Notes: generated by a model from the letters alone, not told the origin. DNA of 64,000 bases from Collimonas sp. PA-H2 (GCF_002564105.1 NZ_PDBX01000001.1:4836001-4900000); one strand, 5' to 3'. Counted from the first letter of the stretch, positions 17,043-25,669 are shown. Numbers and translations: made by a program.

Positions 17043-20000
17043 ATGTTGCAAGCCTATTTACGCCGCACCGGGTTTCGCCGTCAATTGATGGCGATAGTCA
17101 CCATCTCGATCTTGGGCCTGGCGTTGTTTTCCTCCTTGATGAATTCCTGGCAAACCAACCGCAGCGTGCGGGGCTATCTGATCGAGCAAGGGCTGCATAT
17201 TGCAGAGAATCTGGCGCGCCAGAGCACCCTGGCCTTGCTTTACCATTCCGCGGACAATGTCCGTGAAGAGGTCGCCACCACGCTTGCGTTTCCTGACGTG
17301 ATCCAGGTGGAAATTACTGACACTGCGCACAAAGTCTTGTTGTTGGAAACCAAGGCGGGGCAGGCAGTCAAGCCGACCGAAAACCTGCAGCCCGGTGTTG
17401 TCCTGACCAAGGCCACGCTGGAACAGGAAAATGATAAGGAATGGCGTTTCGGCGCACCGGTTTACCAAGGACACGAAGCAACATCGCCGTTCGAGCTGCA
17501 GGAGAACAAGCCGCAACTCCTTGGATATGTCTATATCGTGCTCGGCAAGGGAACCATGAATCAACTGGTGTTCTCCTTACTGATGGTTAATCTGGCCATT
17601 ACGCTTTCCTTCGCTCTCATCTTGCTCGGAGTCATGCGCCTTTTGGCGCGCAATCTGCTCCGGCCTTTGAATGCCTTGTCCGAGCTGATGGGACGCGCCG
17701 AGGCAGGCGAGTCCGGCATGCGTGCGGTGCGCGAGGGGCCGCGCGACATCATCGACATGGCCCAGGCATTCAATAAAATGATGGCGGTGCTGGAAGAGCG
17801 CGAGCTCGAATTGAAGCAGTCGCGCGACCAGGCATTGCATGCGGCAATGATGAAGGCGCAATTTGCGGCCACTGTCAGCCATGAAGTGCGCACACCCTTG
17901 AGCGGCGTGGTGGGAATGCTGGACATGCTCAGGGAAATGCGGCTTAGCAAGCCGCAAATGGAATGCGTCGAGGTGGCCTGGAGTTCGGCCCACACGCTCA
18001 TCGATCTGATCAACGACGTCCTCGATTTTTCCAAGATGGAGGCGAACAAGCTGGTTTTGGAAGAGATCGATTTCAACTTGCGCAAACTAGTGGAAGAAGT
18101 CCTCGAGCTGCTGGCCAGGCAGGCCCAGGAAAAAGGGCTGGATCTTGGTTATCTGCTGGCAGCCGATGTCGCGGACCGGATCAAAGGCGATTCTATGCGC
18201 TTGCGGCAGGTTCTGATCAACCTGGTCGGAAACGCTTTGAAATTCACCGGGAACGGCCAGGTGGCGGTCCGCATTTCCCGTAATCCGGATAGCGGCGAAC
18301 GCTTCGGCCTGAGGATCGAAGTGAGCGATACCGGTATCGGCATGGACAAGGAAGCGATTCGCCATGTATTCGATTCGTTTGCCCAGGCTGACAGCGCCAC
18401 CGCGCGCCAATACGGCGGCACCGGCCTCGGCCTGGCGATTTGCAAGCAGCTGGTGGAACTCATGGGAGGCGAGATCGGAGTGGTCAGTGCACCGGGCCAA
18501 GGCGCCACATTCTGGTTCACGATTGTCTGCCAGCCAGGCGAGAAGCAAGTCATGCTCGCGCCGGAGCCTGACTTGCATGGGATGCGGGTCCTGATTGCAG
18601 CCAAAAGCGAGATCGTACGCAGCTTCCTGGAGCAAAGCCTGGCCAGTCGCGGAATCCATTGCCGCATAGCCGGCAGTGCTGCGGAAGTCCGGGAAGAACT
18701 GGCGCGGGCGGCGCAAGCGCCATATACGCAGGTTATCGTTGAAGGCAGCCAGGCAGAAGACGAAGATGCGGACTTGCAAAGGTATATCCGCTCCATGCCG
18801 GCGCTGTCGGCGACACGCCTGCTGCTGTTGCAGCACCATGGCGCGCCGAAAGGCGCGCAGTTCAAGGAAGCCGATGCTTATCTGGACAAACCGTTGCGCC
18901 TGCAGCGTTTGTTGGAGGCGATCCGGCAGCCGCAAGCAGATCGACAGCCGGAAGTCGCCAGCGTCTTGAGCGCACATTTGCCGGACGCGCTACCTCCCAA
19001 GCCAAAAAAATACAGCGTGTTGGTGGTCGATGACAATCGCACCAATCAGGTGGTGGCTACCGGCATGCTAGTCATGAGCGATTGTCTCTGTGAATGTGTC
19101 GACAATGGCTGGGAGGCGATCGACACGGTTCAGCGCAACCGCTTTGATCTGATTCTCATGGATTGCAATATGCCTGAGATGGACGGCTATGAAGTCACCG
19201 CGCGAATTCGCAAGCTCGAAGAGCTTGAAGGACGGCATACGCCAATCGTCGCCATGACTGCCAATACCCAGAGCGGTGACGTGGAAAAATGCATGGCGGC
19301 AGGCATGGATGATTACCTGGCAAAACCAATCACCCTGATCGAGCTGCGGCGCAAGCTGGAGCGCTGGCTGATTCAAGCTGCCGGAAGCAAGGCCGGGGAA
19401 CCTGAAGCGGCATTGAGGGCTGCGAACCTGGTCGAGAGTGAAGGCCGTCCCTTGGACCGCTTGGTTTTCGACAAGCTGCGGGAGATATTGGGGCCAAGCT
19501 TGCAACATGCAATAACACCCTACCTGGAAGACACGCCGCTTAATCTTGAACAACTGAAGCAGGCGGTCGAACAGAGGGATGCGGAGGCCGTCCGGTCTTT
19601 GGCCCATACTATCAAGGGTAGCAGCGGCAACTTGGGGGCAATCAATATGACCCAGTTGGCCAAGAAAGTGGAGGAGCTGGAGCAGGCCGGACAGATCGAT
19701 GAAATCCCCCCTTTGCTGCCGCAATTGCGTTCAGCGTTCGATGATGTGGCAGCCCTGCTGTACAGCGAGGTGTCAAGCGAAAACTATTTCAGCACCAAGC
19801 CGACGGAAGGCAGCGCCCTGGTGTTGGTGGTCGATGATGACCGCAGCACCCGCAGCGCCCTGCGTTACACCTTGTTAAGAGACGGCTTCCGGGTGGCGGA
19901 GGCGGAAAATGGCGCCCAGGCATTACGTGTCCTTAAGCGTATCAAGCCGGATGTCATACTGATGGATGCCGTGATGCCGGTGATGGACGGCTTTACCGCC

Positions 20001-21530
20001 TGCGCTCGCATGCAAGAGCTGCCCGGCCGCCAGCATATCCCCGTGCTGATCATCACCGGCCTGGAAGACAACCTGTCGGTGGAGCGTGCGTTCGCAGCCG
20101 GAGCCAGCGACTATATCCCCAAGCCTATCCACTTCGCGGTCCTGCCGCAACGGGTGCGCCGGATTGTCGAAGCCAATCGTGCGGAGATGCGGGTGCGCAA
20201 CCTGGCCTTCAACGATTCGTTGACAGGCCTGCCGAACCGGGCCATGTTTTTCGATCAGTTAAAGCGCTGCATCGAGCAGGCACGGCAAAGCGGAAATGGC
20301 GCGGCGGTGCTGTTCCTTGATTTGGATCGCTTCAAGTACGTGAACGACACTCTTGGCCACGATGTCGGGGATCAATTGCTGATAGCCGTGGCACGTCGAA
20401 TCCAGCGCAGCGTGCGCGTCGTCGACTGCGTGGCCCGCTTGGGCGGGGATGAATTCACCGTCGTGCTGGCGGATGTGACGACATCGAATACAGCCACTAT
20501 CGTAGCCCAGAAAATTTGCCAATCCTTATCCAAGCCTTTTCTGATCGCAGGCCACGGTATCGTCGTCAGCGCCAGTATCGGTATTTCCCTCTATCCTCAG
20601 GATGGCGCCGATGTGGGAACCTTGCTGCAGCATGCGGATACCGCAATGTACCGCGCCAAGAAAGCAAGTTCCGGTTTCATGTTTTTCGAACCTTCCATGG
20701 AACATTCAATATCGGAACGTATGCGCTTGGAAAGCGACCTGCGCGAAGCATTGCATCGGAAGGAATTGGATGTGTTTTATCAGCCGCAAGTCCAATTCGA
20801 CACAGGTCGCATCGTTGGCATGGAAGCGCTGGTACGTTGGCGCCATCCGACTCGAGGCATGCTGGCGCCCAAGGAGTTCATCCCGCTTGCAGAAGAAACC
20901 GAGCTGATCAACATCATTGGCGCCTGGGTCATGCGTACCGCGTGTTTTCAATTACAGAGCTGGATCAAAGCAGGCATGCCGGCAATGAGGATGGCTGTGA
21001 ATTTTTCCGTAAGGCAACTAAGATCCGATTTCACTGCGGCTGTGGAGCAGGTCCTGGTAGAAACCGGTTTGCCGCCGCAGCTGCTGGAGCTGGAGATCAC
21101 TGAGAGCACTCTCATGGAAAACGCCGAAGATAATTTGCAGGCATTACATCGGCTGCATACTCTCGGAGTGCGCCTGACTATCGACGATTTCGGTACCGGT
21201 TATTCCTCACTTGCTTACCTCAAACGTTTTCCTGTCGATATCATCAAGATAGATCAGTCTTTCGTGCGCGACGTCCCTCATGATCTGGACGACGCCGCCA
21301 TCGTTAAAAGCATTATTGCGCTGGCGCATAGCTTGCGTCTCGAAGTGGTTGCCGAGGGAGTGGAAAATGAATCTCAACTTGATTTCTTGAGAGGCAATTC
21401 ATGTGATTTGATGCAAGGTTATTACTTTGGGAAGCCCATGCCGGCGGAACAGTTCATTCGTTTTGTCATGGAACAAGATAGTCTTCAACGGGCAGAGCTC
21501 CTCGACTCTCGAACAGGCCCTTACCAATGA
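17043..21530 (+). CDS. Hybrid sensor histidine kinase with three receivers, HPt, GGDEF and EAL domains
   Basis: A 1495-residue cytoplasmic-membrane signalling protein. In order: TM1 (about 15-35), a periplasmic sensor (40-170), TM2 (about 175-200), HAMP, HisKA with SHEVRTPL (His280), HATPase with GTGLGLAI, a first receiver that is degenerate (acidic pair lost, phospho-Asp replaced by Glu567), a second receiver (Asp707), HPt (AHTIKGSSG, His855), a third receiver (Asp975), GGDEF intact at 1134-1138, and EAL intact (Glu1261-Leu1263). It could relay phosphate internally and then make or break c-di-GMP. An in-frame GTG at 17007 lies upstream; the ATG at 17043 puts the basic N terminus directly before TM1. 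It is the last gene of the receptor/binding-protein array. Confidence 0.93.
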   Translation: MLQAYLRRTGFRRQLMAIVTISILGLALFSSLMNSWQTNRSVRGYLIEQGLHIAENLARQSTLALLYHSADNVREEVATTLAFPDVIQVEITDTAHKVLLLETKAGQAVKPTENLQPGVVLTKATLEQENDKEWRFGAPVYQGHEATSPFELQENKPQLLGYVYIVLGKGTMNQLVFSLLMVNLAITLSFALILLGVMRLLARNLLRPLNALSELMGRAEAGESGMRAVREGPRDIIDMAQAFNKMMAVLEERELELKQSRDQALHAAMMKAQFAATVSHEVRTPLSGVVGMLDMLREMRLSKPQMECVEVAWSSAHTLIDLINDVLDFSKMEANKLVLEEIDFNLRKLVEEVLELLARQAQEKGLDLGYLLAADVADRIKGDSMRLRQVLINLVGNALKFTGNGQVAVRISRNPDSGERFGLRIEVSDTGIGMDKEAIRHVFDSFAQADSATARQYGGTGLGLAICKQLVELMGGEIGVVSAPGQGATFWFTIVCQPGEKQVMLAPEPDLHGMRVLIAAKSEIVRSFLEQSLASRGIHCRIAGSAAEVREELARAAQAPYTQVIVEGSQAEDEDADLQRYIRSMPALSATRLLLLQHHGAPKGAQFKEADAYLDKPLRLQRLLEAIRQPQADRQPEVASVLSAHLPDALPPKPKKYSVLVVDDNRTNQVVATGMLVMSDCLCECVDNGWEAIDTVQRNRFDLILMDCNMPEMDGYEVTARIRKLEELEGRHTPIVAMTANTQSGDVEKCMAAGMDDYLAKPITLIELRRKLERWLIQAAGSKAGEPEAALRAANLVESEGRPLDRLVFDKLREILGPSLQHAITPYLEDTPLNLEQLKQAVEQRDAEAVRSLAHTIKGSSGNLGAINMTQLAKKVEELEQAGQIDEIPPLLPQLRSAFDDVAALLYSEVSSENYFSTKPTEGSALVLVVDDDRSTRSALRYTLLRDGFRVAEAENGAQALRVLKRIKPDVILMDAVMPVMDGFTACARMQELPGRQHIPVLIITGLEDNLSVERAFAAGASDYIPKPIHFAVLPQRVRRIVEANRAEMRVRNLAFNDSLTGLPNRAMFFDQLKRCIEQARQSGNGAAVLFLDLDRFKYVNDTLGHDVGDQLLIAVARRIQRSVRVVDCVARLGGDEFTVVLADVTTSNTATIVAQKICQSLSKPFLIAGHGIVVSASIGISLYPQDGADVGTLLQHADTAMYRAKKASSGFMFFEPSMEHSISERMRLESDLREALHRKELDVFYQPQVQFDTGRIVGMEALVRWRHPTRGMLAPKEFIPLAEETELINIIGAWVMRTACFQLQSWIKAGMPAMRMAVNFSVRQLRSDFTAAVEQVLVETGLPPQLLELEITESTLMENAEDNLQALHRLHTLGVRLTIDDFGTGYSSLAYLKRFPVDIIKIDQSFVRDVPHDLDDAAIVKSIIALAHSLRLEVVAEGVENESQLDFLRGNSCDLMQGYYFGKPMPAEQFIRFVMEQDSLQRAELLDSRTGPYQ

Positions 21531-21723
21531 AGTAATTTACCGTGTCGACCATCCGAGATCTTGAGTTTTCTGCCCGGCAGATATATTGATTGTGGTCACC
21601 GTTATCTGACGGGCCTATCCTTGGACGTACGGGCAACCGATGTAAGCGAGGATTTTTGCGGAAAAAATCCCGAATCGCGAAAATAATGGAGAAGGCCTTC
21701 ATCGCTGAAAGCTGGTTGGTAAT

Positions 21724-21809
21724 TGGTGCCCGAGGCCGGACTTGAGCCGGTATCCTTACTAACAAGAGACTTTACGTTTCTTGCGGACTTCAAGTGGTGC
21801 GTCAAGGGC
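21724..21809 (-). pseudogene. Degenerate tRNA-Leu(UAA) relic
   Basis: Read on the minus strand, the 3' part has the exact ending CGGCCTCGGGCACCA of tRNA-Leu, a T arm with a damaged loop (CTCAAGT), and an anticodon arm resembling that of tRNA-Leu(UAA) (CAAGAAACGTAAAGTCTCTTG, split here for description into stem CAAGA, a loop with TAA, and TCTTG). The span of 86 bases fits a tRNA-Leu with its long variable arm. The acceptor 5' strand keeps only GCCC, and no D arm can be recognised. It is almost surely non-functional. Confidence 0.6.
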
Positions 21810-21910
21810 GAAGGAGATTCCGGTTGATGAGTAAAAGATGGGGCTTTAGATGGATAAATTTGTGGGATATTTTGCGCGAGTCTCCTATTTTCTTCTCTGC
21901 ACGGCTCTGC

Positions 21911-21916
21911 TATAAT
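21911..21916 (+). promoter_or_regulatory. TATAAT -10 box ahead of the tRNA-Pro relic
   Basis: A perfect TATAAT lies about 55 bases before the surviving 3' half of the tRNA-Pro, close to where a tRNA promoter would be. The -35 region at the right spacing (TTTTCT) is poor. The distance suits a promoter whose tRNA 5' half has been replaced by other sequence. Confidence 0.4.
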
Positions 21917-21970
21917 CCTGCAACTGGCAATAGCCAAGCCTTTGATTTATAAGACGTTCCGATTTTATTG

Positions 21971-22020
21971 CCTGGTTTGGGACCAGGGGAGCCAAGGTTC
22001 GAACCCTTGTACTCCGACCG
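21971..22020 (+). pseudogene. 3' half of a tRNA-Pro(UGG) gene
   Basis: The anticodon arm is complete (stem CCTGG/CCAGG, loop TTTGGGA with anticodon TGG). A variable loop, a T arm (CAAGG-TTCGAAC-CCTTG) and the acceptor 3' strand TACTCCG-A follow, ending in CCG instead of CCA. The matching 5' acceptor strand (CGGAGTA) and the D arm are absent upstream, where an unrelated AT-rich stretch is found. Such 3' fragments from the anticodon loop to the end are typical left-overs of tRNA-targeted integration, or of deletion. Confidence 0.7.
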
Positions 22021-22026
22021 ATAAGT

Positions 22027-22060
22027 AAAAAAGGGGCTGTCGTCGGACAGCCCCTTTTTT
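22027..22060 (+). terminator. Rho-independent terminator after the tRNA-Pro relic
   Basis: A perfect stem AAAAAAGGGGCTGT / ACAGCCCCTTTTTT with a six-base loop and a run of T. It would end transcription from the promoter at the tRNA-Pro relic, and because it is A-flanked on the left it can work in both directions. Confidence 0.85.
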
Positions 22061-22135
22061 CGTTTCCGCTTGATAAAATCAAGCACTGCAATGAATCGAT
22101 CTGACGATCGGAATCAGGCATCAAAGCGTATAAAT

Positions 22136-22212
22136 CCGGCCGTAGCTCAACTGGATAGAGCATTCGGCTTCTACCCGAAATGTTGGGGGTTCGATTCCCT
22201 CCGGCCGGACCA
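22136..22212 (+). tRNA. tRNA-Arg (anticodon UCU)
   Basis: A complete 77-base cloverleaf. Acceptor CCGGCCG/CGGCCGG, D arm GCTC...GAGC with AACTGGATA loop, anticodon arm TTCGG-CTTCTAC-CCGAA with anticodon TCT, five-base variable loop, T arm GGGGG-TTCGATT-CCCTC (one G-U pair), discriminator A and an encoded CCA. All invariant positions are present, so it should be functional and reads AGA codons. Confidence 0.95.
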
Positions 22213-22246
22213 GTTTGTTGTTGTAAATCAATAACTTATACTTGTT

Positions 22247-22531
22247 TCATGCTTGCTGGGGATGGTTCAGGGATATTTCCCTGAATTTGAGCCTCGGTCT
22301 TGTCCAGTTCTGCAGCGCTTGCTTGCCATTAATCCTCGCTGCATAGTCCTTAAAAAACACCTCCACGCCATTGCCCGAGCTTCCCAGCGATATGCCGGCG
22401 GCTGGCACCTGGTATCCCGCCATTTGCCGTGTCGCTGCTGCGCATGCAGTATGCCCAAGATACCCGGTTGCCTGCAAAGTTGAGCCTGTCCAGCTGATCC
22501 AGTCGGTATCTACAACGCATAAGAATTTCAC
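22247..22531 (-). CDS. Doubtful small ORF, possibly a gene remnant
   Basis: A 94-codon frame starting with GTG (MKFLCVVDTDWISWTGSTLQ...). Codon use looks coding-like (GGC, GCC, CTG), and the sequence has a plausible protein texture (GISLGSSGNGVEVFFKDYAARING). There is no good ribosome-binding site and no family I recognise. The upstream sequence continues in another frame with similar composition, so this could be the 3' end of a decayed gene. The remaining stretch 22213-22804 holds nothing else that I can support. Confidence 0.25.
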   Translation of the reverse strand: MKFLCVVDTDWISWTGSTLQATGYLGHTACAAATRQMAGYQVPAAGISLGSSGNGVEVFFKDYAARINGKQALQNWTRPRLKFREISLNHPQQA

Positions 22532-22804
22532 TTATCAGTATTGCGGAAATCAACGGCCGCCAACATTGGCCTGGATTGCAGCGCGATCCTCTACTGCCGT
22601 TTGACAGGCTCATGTCTTGATAGCGCGCTGCTTGTTGCGCGATTGATTTTTCAGGTGTCAATATTGACAGGTGTCGAAACGGAGATTTGGGGATAGCCTC
22701 AAATAACCGCATCGGATATGTCACATCAATTCAGTTGTCGCCTCAAGGAGTTAGTCATTTACGGCGTGTCAGGAATTTTCGACTTTGAATGAAGGCATTT
22801 CAAA

Positions 22805-23104
22805 ATGGCTCGCAATAAAACACTTTATCTTTATAACGACACTAAGAGAGCTCAGGAATGGACTATCTACTCGGAAGGAATTATCAGAGAAGCCTACAAG
22901 ATGGGGCAAACTCGCAAGAGCTTGACCATTAGCCTCAGCAGCAACGCAACCATCAAATTCGAGGTAGACGGCGCGGTTTATCTGACAGCGACGTATGCGT
23001 ACATTACCGGCAGCTGGACTTCTCATACAGATACCCCTAAGGAAATAAGCTGTGCCGCCTCACAGAGCGCAGTGAATGTGACTTCAGGTTATGCGCCAGA
23101 ATAA
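22805..23104 (+). CDS. Small hypothetical protein
   Basis: A 99-residue protein (MARNKTLYLYNDTKRAQEWTIY...). It has no signal peptide or membrane segment. The alternating polar/hydrophobic pattern and many Thr, Ser, Tyr residues suggest a small beta-sheet protein. A GAAGG site lies nine bases before the ATG. The start lies in AT-richer DNA than the neighbours and uses codons such as AGA and ATA, suggesting recent acquisition; it stands beside a tRNA-rich relic region. I do not recognise a family. It may be coupled to the downstream lipoprotein gene, but 134 bases separate them. Confidence 0.55.
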   Translation: MARNKTLYLYNDTKRAQEWTIYSEGIIREAYKMGQTRKSLTISLSSNATIKFEVDGAVYLTATYAYITGSWTSHTDTPKEISCAASQSAVNVTSGYAPE

Positions 23105-23238
23105 TTCTAGCAATGGCTTCCCTGGTGCCTGGAAAATCATTGGGAAGTGACGCTTTTCGTACGGGGGCGAAGACCGCTTCAATTGATATGCAATTGTTCT
23201 TCACCGGGATCGGCAATCAACTTAACGGGAGCTCTCAA

Positions 23239-24963
23239 ATGCTTGAAAAAAAAATGACGTCACTGTTGGTTGTCGTTACTTTGATTTTTACAGCTTGCGG
23301 GGGTGGCAGCGACGGATCGGCGCCAGTAACACCTATAGCAACCACGACAGCGGCTGGGAAGGCGGTAGACGGTTATTTGAGCGGGGCATCGGTTCTCTGC
23401 GATGCCAATAACAATGTCGTAGCCGACGCAGGTGAAGCAGTTGTCCCTACTGACGGCCAAGGAAATTTTGCGTTTGCACCCGCATGCGCGAGCACGATAG
23501 TGGTGAGCGGCGGCACCAGCATCGACACCGGCTTGCCATTCGCCGGGACTCTGAAGGCGCCGGCCGGCAGCGTGGTAGCTACGCCGCTGACTACCCTGAT
23601 GGCGAATTCCGGCATGACCGCGTCCCAGATTGCCACCGCCTTGAACCTGCCGCCTGGTACTGACGTCAGTAAGATTGATCCGACGACCAATGCCGATCTT
23701 CATAAAAAGACTTTGGCAATGCAGCAAATTGTCCAGCAAATCACTAATACGCTTGGGGCTCTGGCGCAAGACTCCAGTCCTGCGACTATCCAGGCAATTT
23801 ACTCGCAAGTGGCCAAGGCCGTCGTGACAACGCTGACGGCAAATCCTGCCGCGGCGTTGGTTGGCAGCGACAACAGCGTCGATGCTTCGCTGGTGTCTGG
23901 CATGGTGCAGCAGTCGGTAAAAAATATTGCGGCTACCAATGACGCATCGCTGGCGGCAGCCAAGGCCGGCTTAGGGGGCTTTAGTGCGAGCAGCGTGGCG
24001 GTACTGATTTCAAGCGCCGTCGCCGGCCAGGCAGCGGCATTGACTACGGCCAGCGACGCCAATTTGCTGAGCCAAACGCAGTCGCTTCAATCCAACCCTA
24101 CGATTGCAAACGCGGCATATGGGGTCGCGAGCTTGTTGGGTAGCGCTGTCGCCGGCAGAGTGGATTTAACGGCGCTGGGGCGCGCGCTGTCACAGCTGGG
24201 CGACAACAATGCGGCGGCAAGTGCCGCGGTGTTGTCGGCTATTGCCGTGCAAGCGCAGCGTGCCGGCATCCCCGTCCCGGTAGTTGGCATCGGTGACTGG
24301 TCGCAGCCTTCCAACTACCTTGCGATTCAAAAAGACAGCATCGCAATCAACGGCAATCTCTACACCTTGGATCAGTTCTTGAGCGGTGTAACGCTGCCTG
24401 GCAAACCGACGTCTGCCGACACGCTCAGCTTGGCATATACGGTGGTGGGCAATCCGATTCCCAAGAATGCCGGCGGCGTCGTGACGACGCGAGTGAGTCT
24501 AGGTGCAGAGATGGCTGACACTGGCAGCAGCGGGCTGGTGCTGCAATTGCTTGTGGATCAAGCGGACCTGTCGCTGGACGGCAATCGTCAATTGTCTATT
24601 TCGGTGCCGGCAGGCGCCAGCATGTATGTTTTTATTAAAACGGGCAGCAGTGCTGGCGCCAATTTTACACTTACCAAAATTTCCGCCAGCCAGTTCTTCC
24701 AGATCGCCAACAATAATTTGACAGTCAATACGGGTACGGTACTGAAGCACATACTCAGTCAACTCGGTGGACAGTCAGGGGCGGTACTTGCCGGCCTGAA
24801 AAGTCTCAGTGGGACATTTAACATGAAATTTATTGTGTCCAACCTGAACGTCAGGAGCGAGACCAATAAATCTGCTGTGAAAGGCTTATCTGTTCTGGTC
24901 ACAGGATCCGGTCAGCCTGCAGTAAGTGGCCTTGGCATCCAGGGGATTTTCACCATCCCATAA
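23239..24963 (+). CDS. Predicted surface lipoprotein with Ca-binding-like N-terminal domain
   Basis: A 574-residue protein. The ATG at 23239 has a GGGAG site seven bases upstream and begins a lipoprotein signal (MLEKKMTSLLVVVTLIFTAC, Cys20), followed by the linker GGGSDGSAP. An earlier frame start at 23113 would put 42 residues before the signal and was rejected. Residues 38-85 (GKAVDGYLSGASVLCDANNN...DAGEAVVPTDGQGNF) resemble the repeats of secreted or surface proteins in which a D/N-rich loop binds calcium. The long Ala/Ser/Thr-rich middle is helical, and the C-terminal 200 residues look beta-rich. The function is unknown; exposure at the cell surface is inferred. It stands alone between an orphan gene and a pilin-like gene. 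Confidence 0.75.
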   Translation: MLEKKMTSLLVVVTLIFTACGGGSDGSAPVTPIATTTAAGKAVDGYLSGASVLCDANNNVVADAGEAVVPTDGQGNFAFAPACASTIVVSGGTSIDTGLPFAGTLKAPAGSVVATPLTTLMANSGMTASQIATALNLPPGTDVSKIDPTTNADLHKKTLAMQQIVQQITNTLGALAQDSSPATIQAIYSQVAKAVVTTLTANPAAALVGSDNSVDASLVSGMVQQSVKNIAATNDASLAAAKAGLGGFSASSVAVLISSAVAGQAAALTTASDANLLSQTQSLQSNPTIANAAYGVASLLGSAVAGRVDLTALGRALSQLGDNNAAASAAVLSAIAVQAQRAGIPVPVVGIGDWSQPSNYLAIQKDSIAINGNLYTLDQFLSGVTLPGKPTSADTLSLAYTVVGNPIPKNAGGVVTTRVSLGAEMADTGSSGLVLQLLVDQADLSLDGNRQLSISVPAGASMYVFIKTGSSAGANFTLTKISASQFFQIANNNLTVNTGTVLKHILSQLGGQSGAVLAGLKSLSGTFNMKFIVSNLNVRSETNKSAVKGLSVLVTGSGQPAVSGLGIQGIFTIP

Positions 24964-25124
24964 GTATTGGATCTAATGGCTAGCCGCATCGGACGGCTGT
25001 GTATTTCCAATAAGCCATCAAGCGGTACCTGCAACAAGGCGTCGCCGTGAAAAACGACATGCATGCCTATAATTTATAGAGCGAATGGATAGGACTCAGC
25101 AAAGTGTCAATCGGGAGATTTGCC

Positions 25125-25646
25125 ATGAAAAAATTCGTGCGGAACGGTATTTTCATCATCGCATCGGCAATTGTCTGTAGCGGTGCTTCAGCAGGTACTG
25201 GCACCGCTACCATGACCAACACGGTCACCGTTGCCAATAACTGCAGCATTTCCACCCTTGGCTTCACAACGAGCTATGACCCGATCGTTGCCAATGCCAC
25301 GGCCAACCAGACCGCCACCGCCAGCGTCACCACTACCTGCACCACGGGCGACAACCCTGTAATTACGCTTGGACAAGGCGCTAATGCCAATACCGGATCC
25401 ACTAATGCCGTGCCGTTGAGGCGACTCTCCAGCGGCGGAGGTACGCCGATATATATCAATTACGGCTTATTTTCAGACAGCGGTTATACCGTGACCTGGG
25501 GGAATACTGCGGGAACCTCGCCGGCCGCCGTCACTGCAAACGGCACCCCCACGGCAATCACCATTTACGCCAGCGTTCCGGCAGGCCAGATTGCCGCAAT
25601 TGCCGCCACTTACACTGATACTGTAGTCGCCACCGTCACTTTTTAA
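25125..25646 (+). CDS. Spore coat protein U (SCPU) domain / pilin-like secreted protein
   Basis: A 173-residue protein with a signal peptide (MKKFVRNGIFIIASAIVCSGASA). The mature part has the SCPU pattern: an N-terminal beta strand TNTVTVANNCSISTLGF with a cysteine paired to a later one (TTTCTTGD), YINYGLFSD, and a C-terminal beta strand TDTVVATVTF, as in chaperone-usher-assembled subunits of the Csu type. The ATG at 25125 has a GGGAG site; an ATG-like start at 25104 would put seven extra residues before the signal. Relatives normally sit in an operon with a chaperone and usher, but none is here, so assembly would depend on genes elsewhere. Confidence 0.82.
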   Translation: MKKFVRNGIFIIASAIVCSGASAGTGTATMTNTVTVANNCSISTLGFTTSYDPIVANATANQTATASVTTTCTTGDNPVITLGQGANANTGSTNAVPLRRLSSGGGTPIYINYGLFSDSGYTVTWGNTAGTSPAAVTANGTPTAITIYASVPAGQIAAIAATYTDTVVATVTF

Positions 25647-25652
25647 GACTAA

Positions 25653-25669
25653 TTAAGGCGGCGCCTTAA
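25653..25669 (+). terminator. Hairpin directly after the SCPU gene
   Basis: TTAAGGC-GGC-GCCTTAA, a seven-base-pair stem with a three-base loop, six bases after the stop codon. There is no T run, so it may be a weak terminator or an mRNA-stabilising end. Confidence 0.4.

Noticed and set aside
21602..21937. 111-codon minus-strand frame
   Set aside because: It runs through the tRNA-Leu relic and has tRNA-derived sequence (translated tRNA ends), so it is not a gene.
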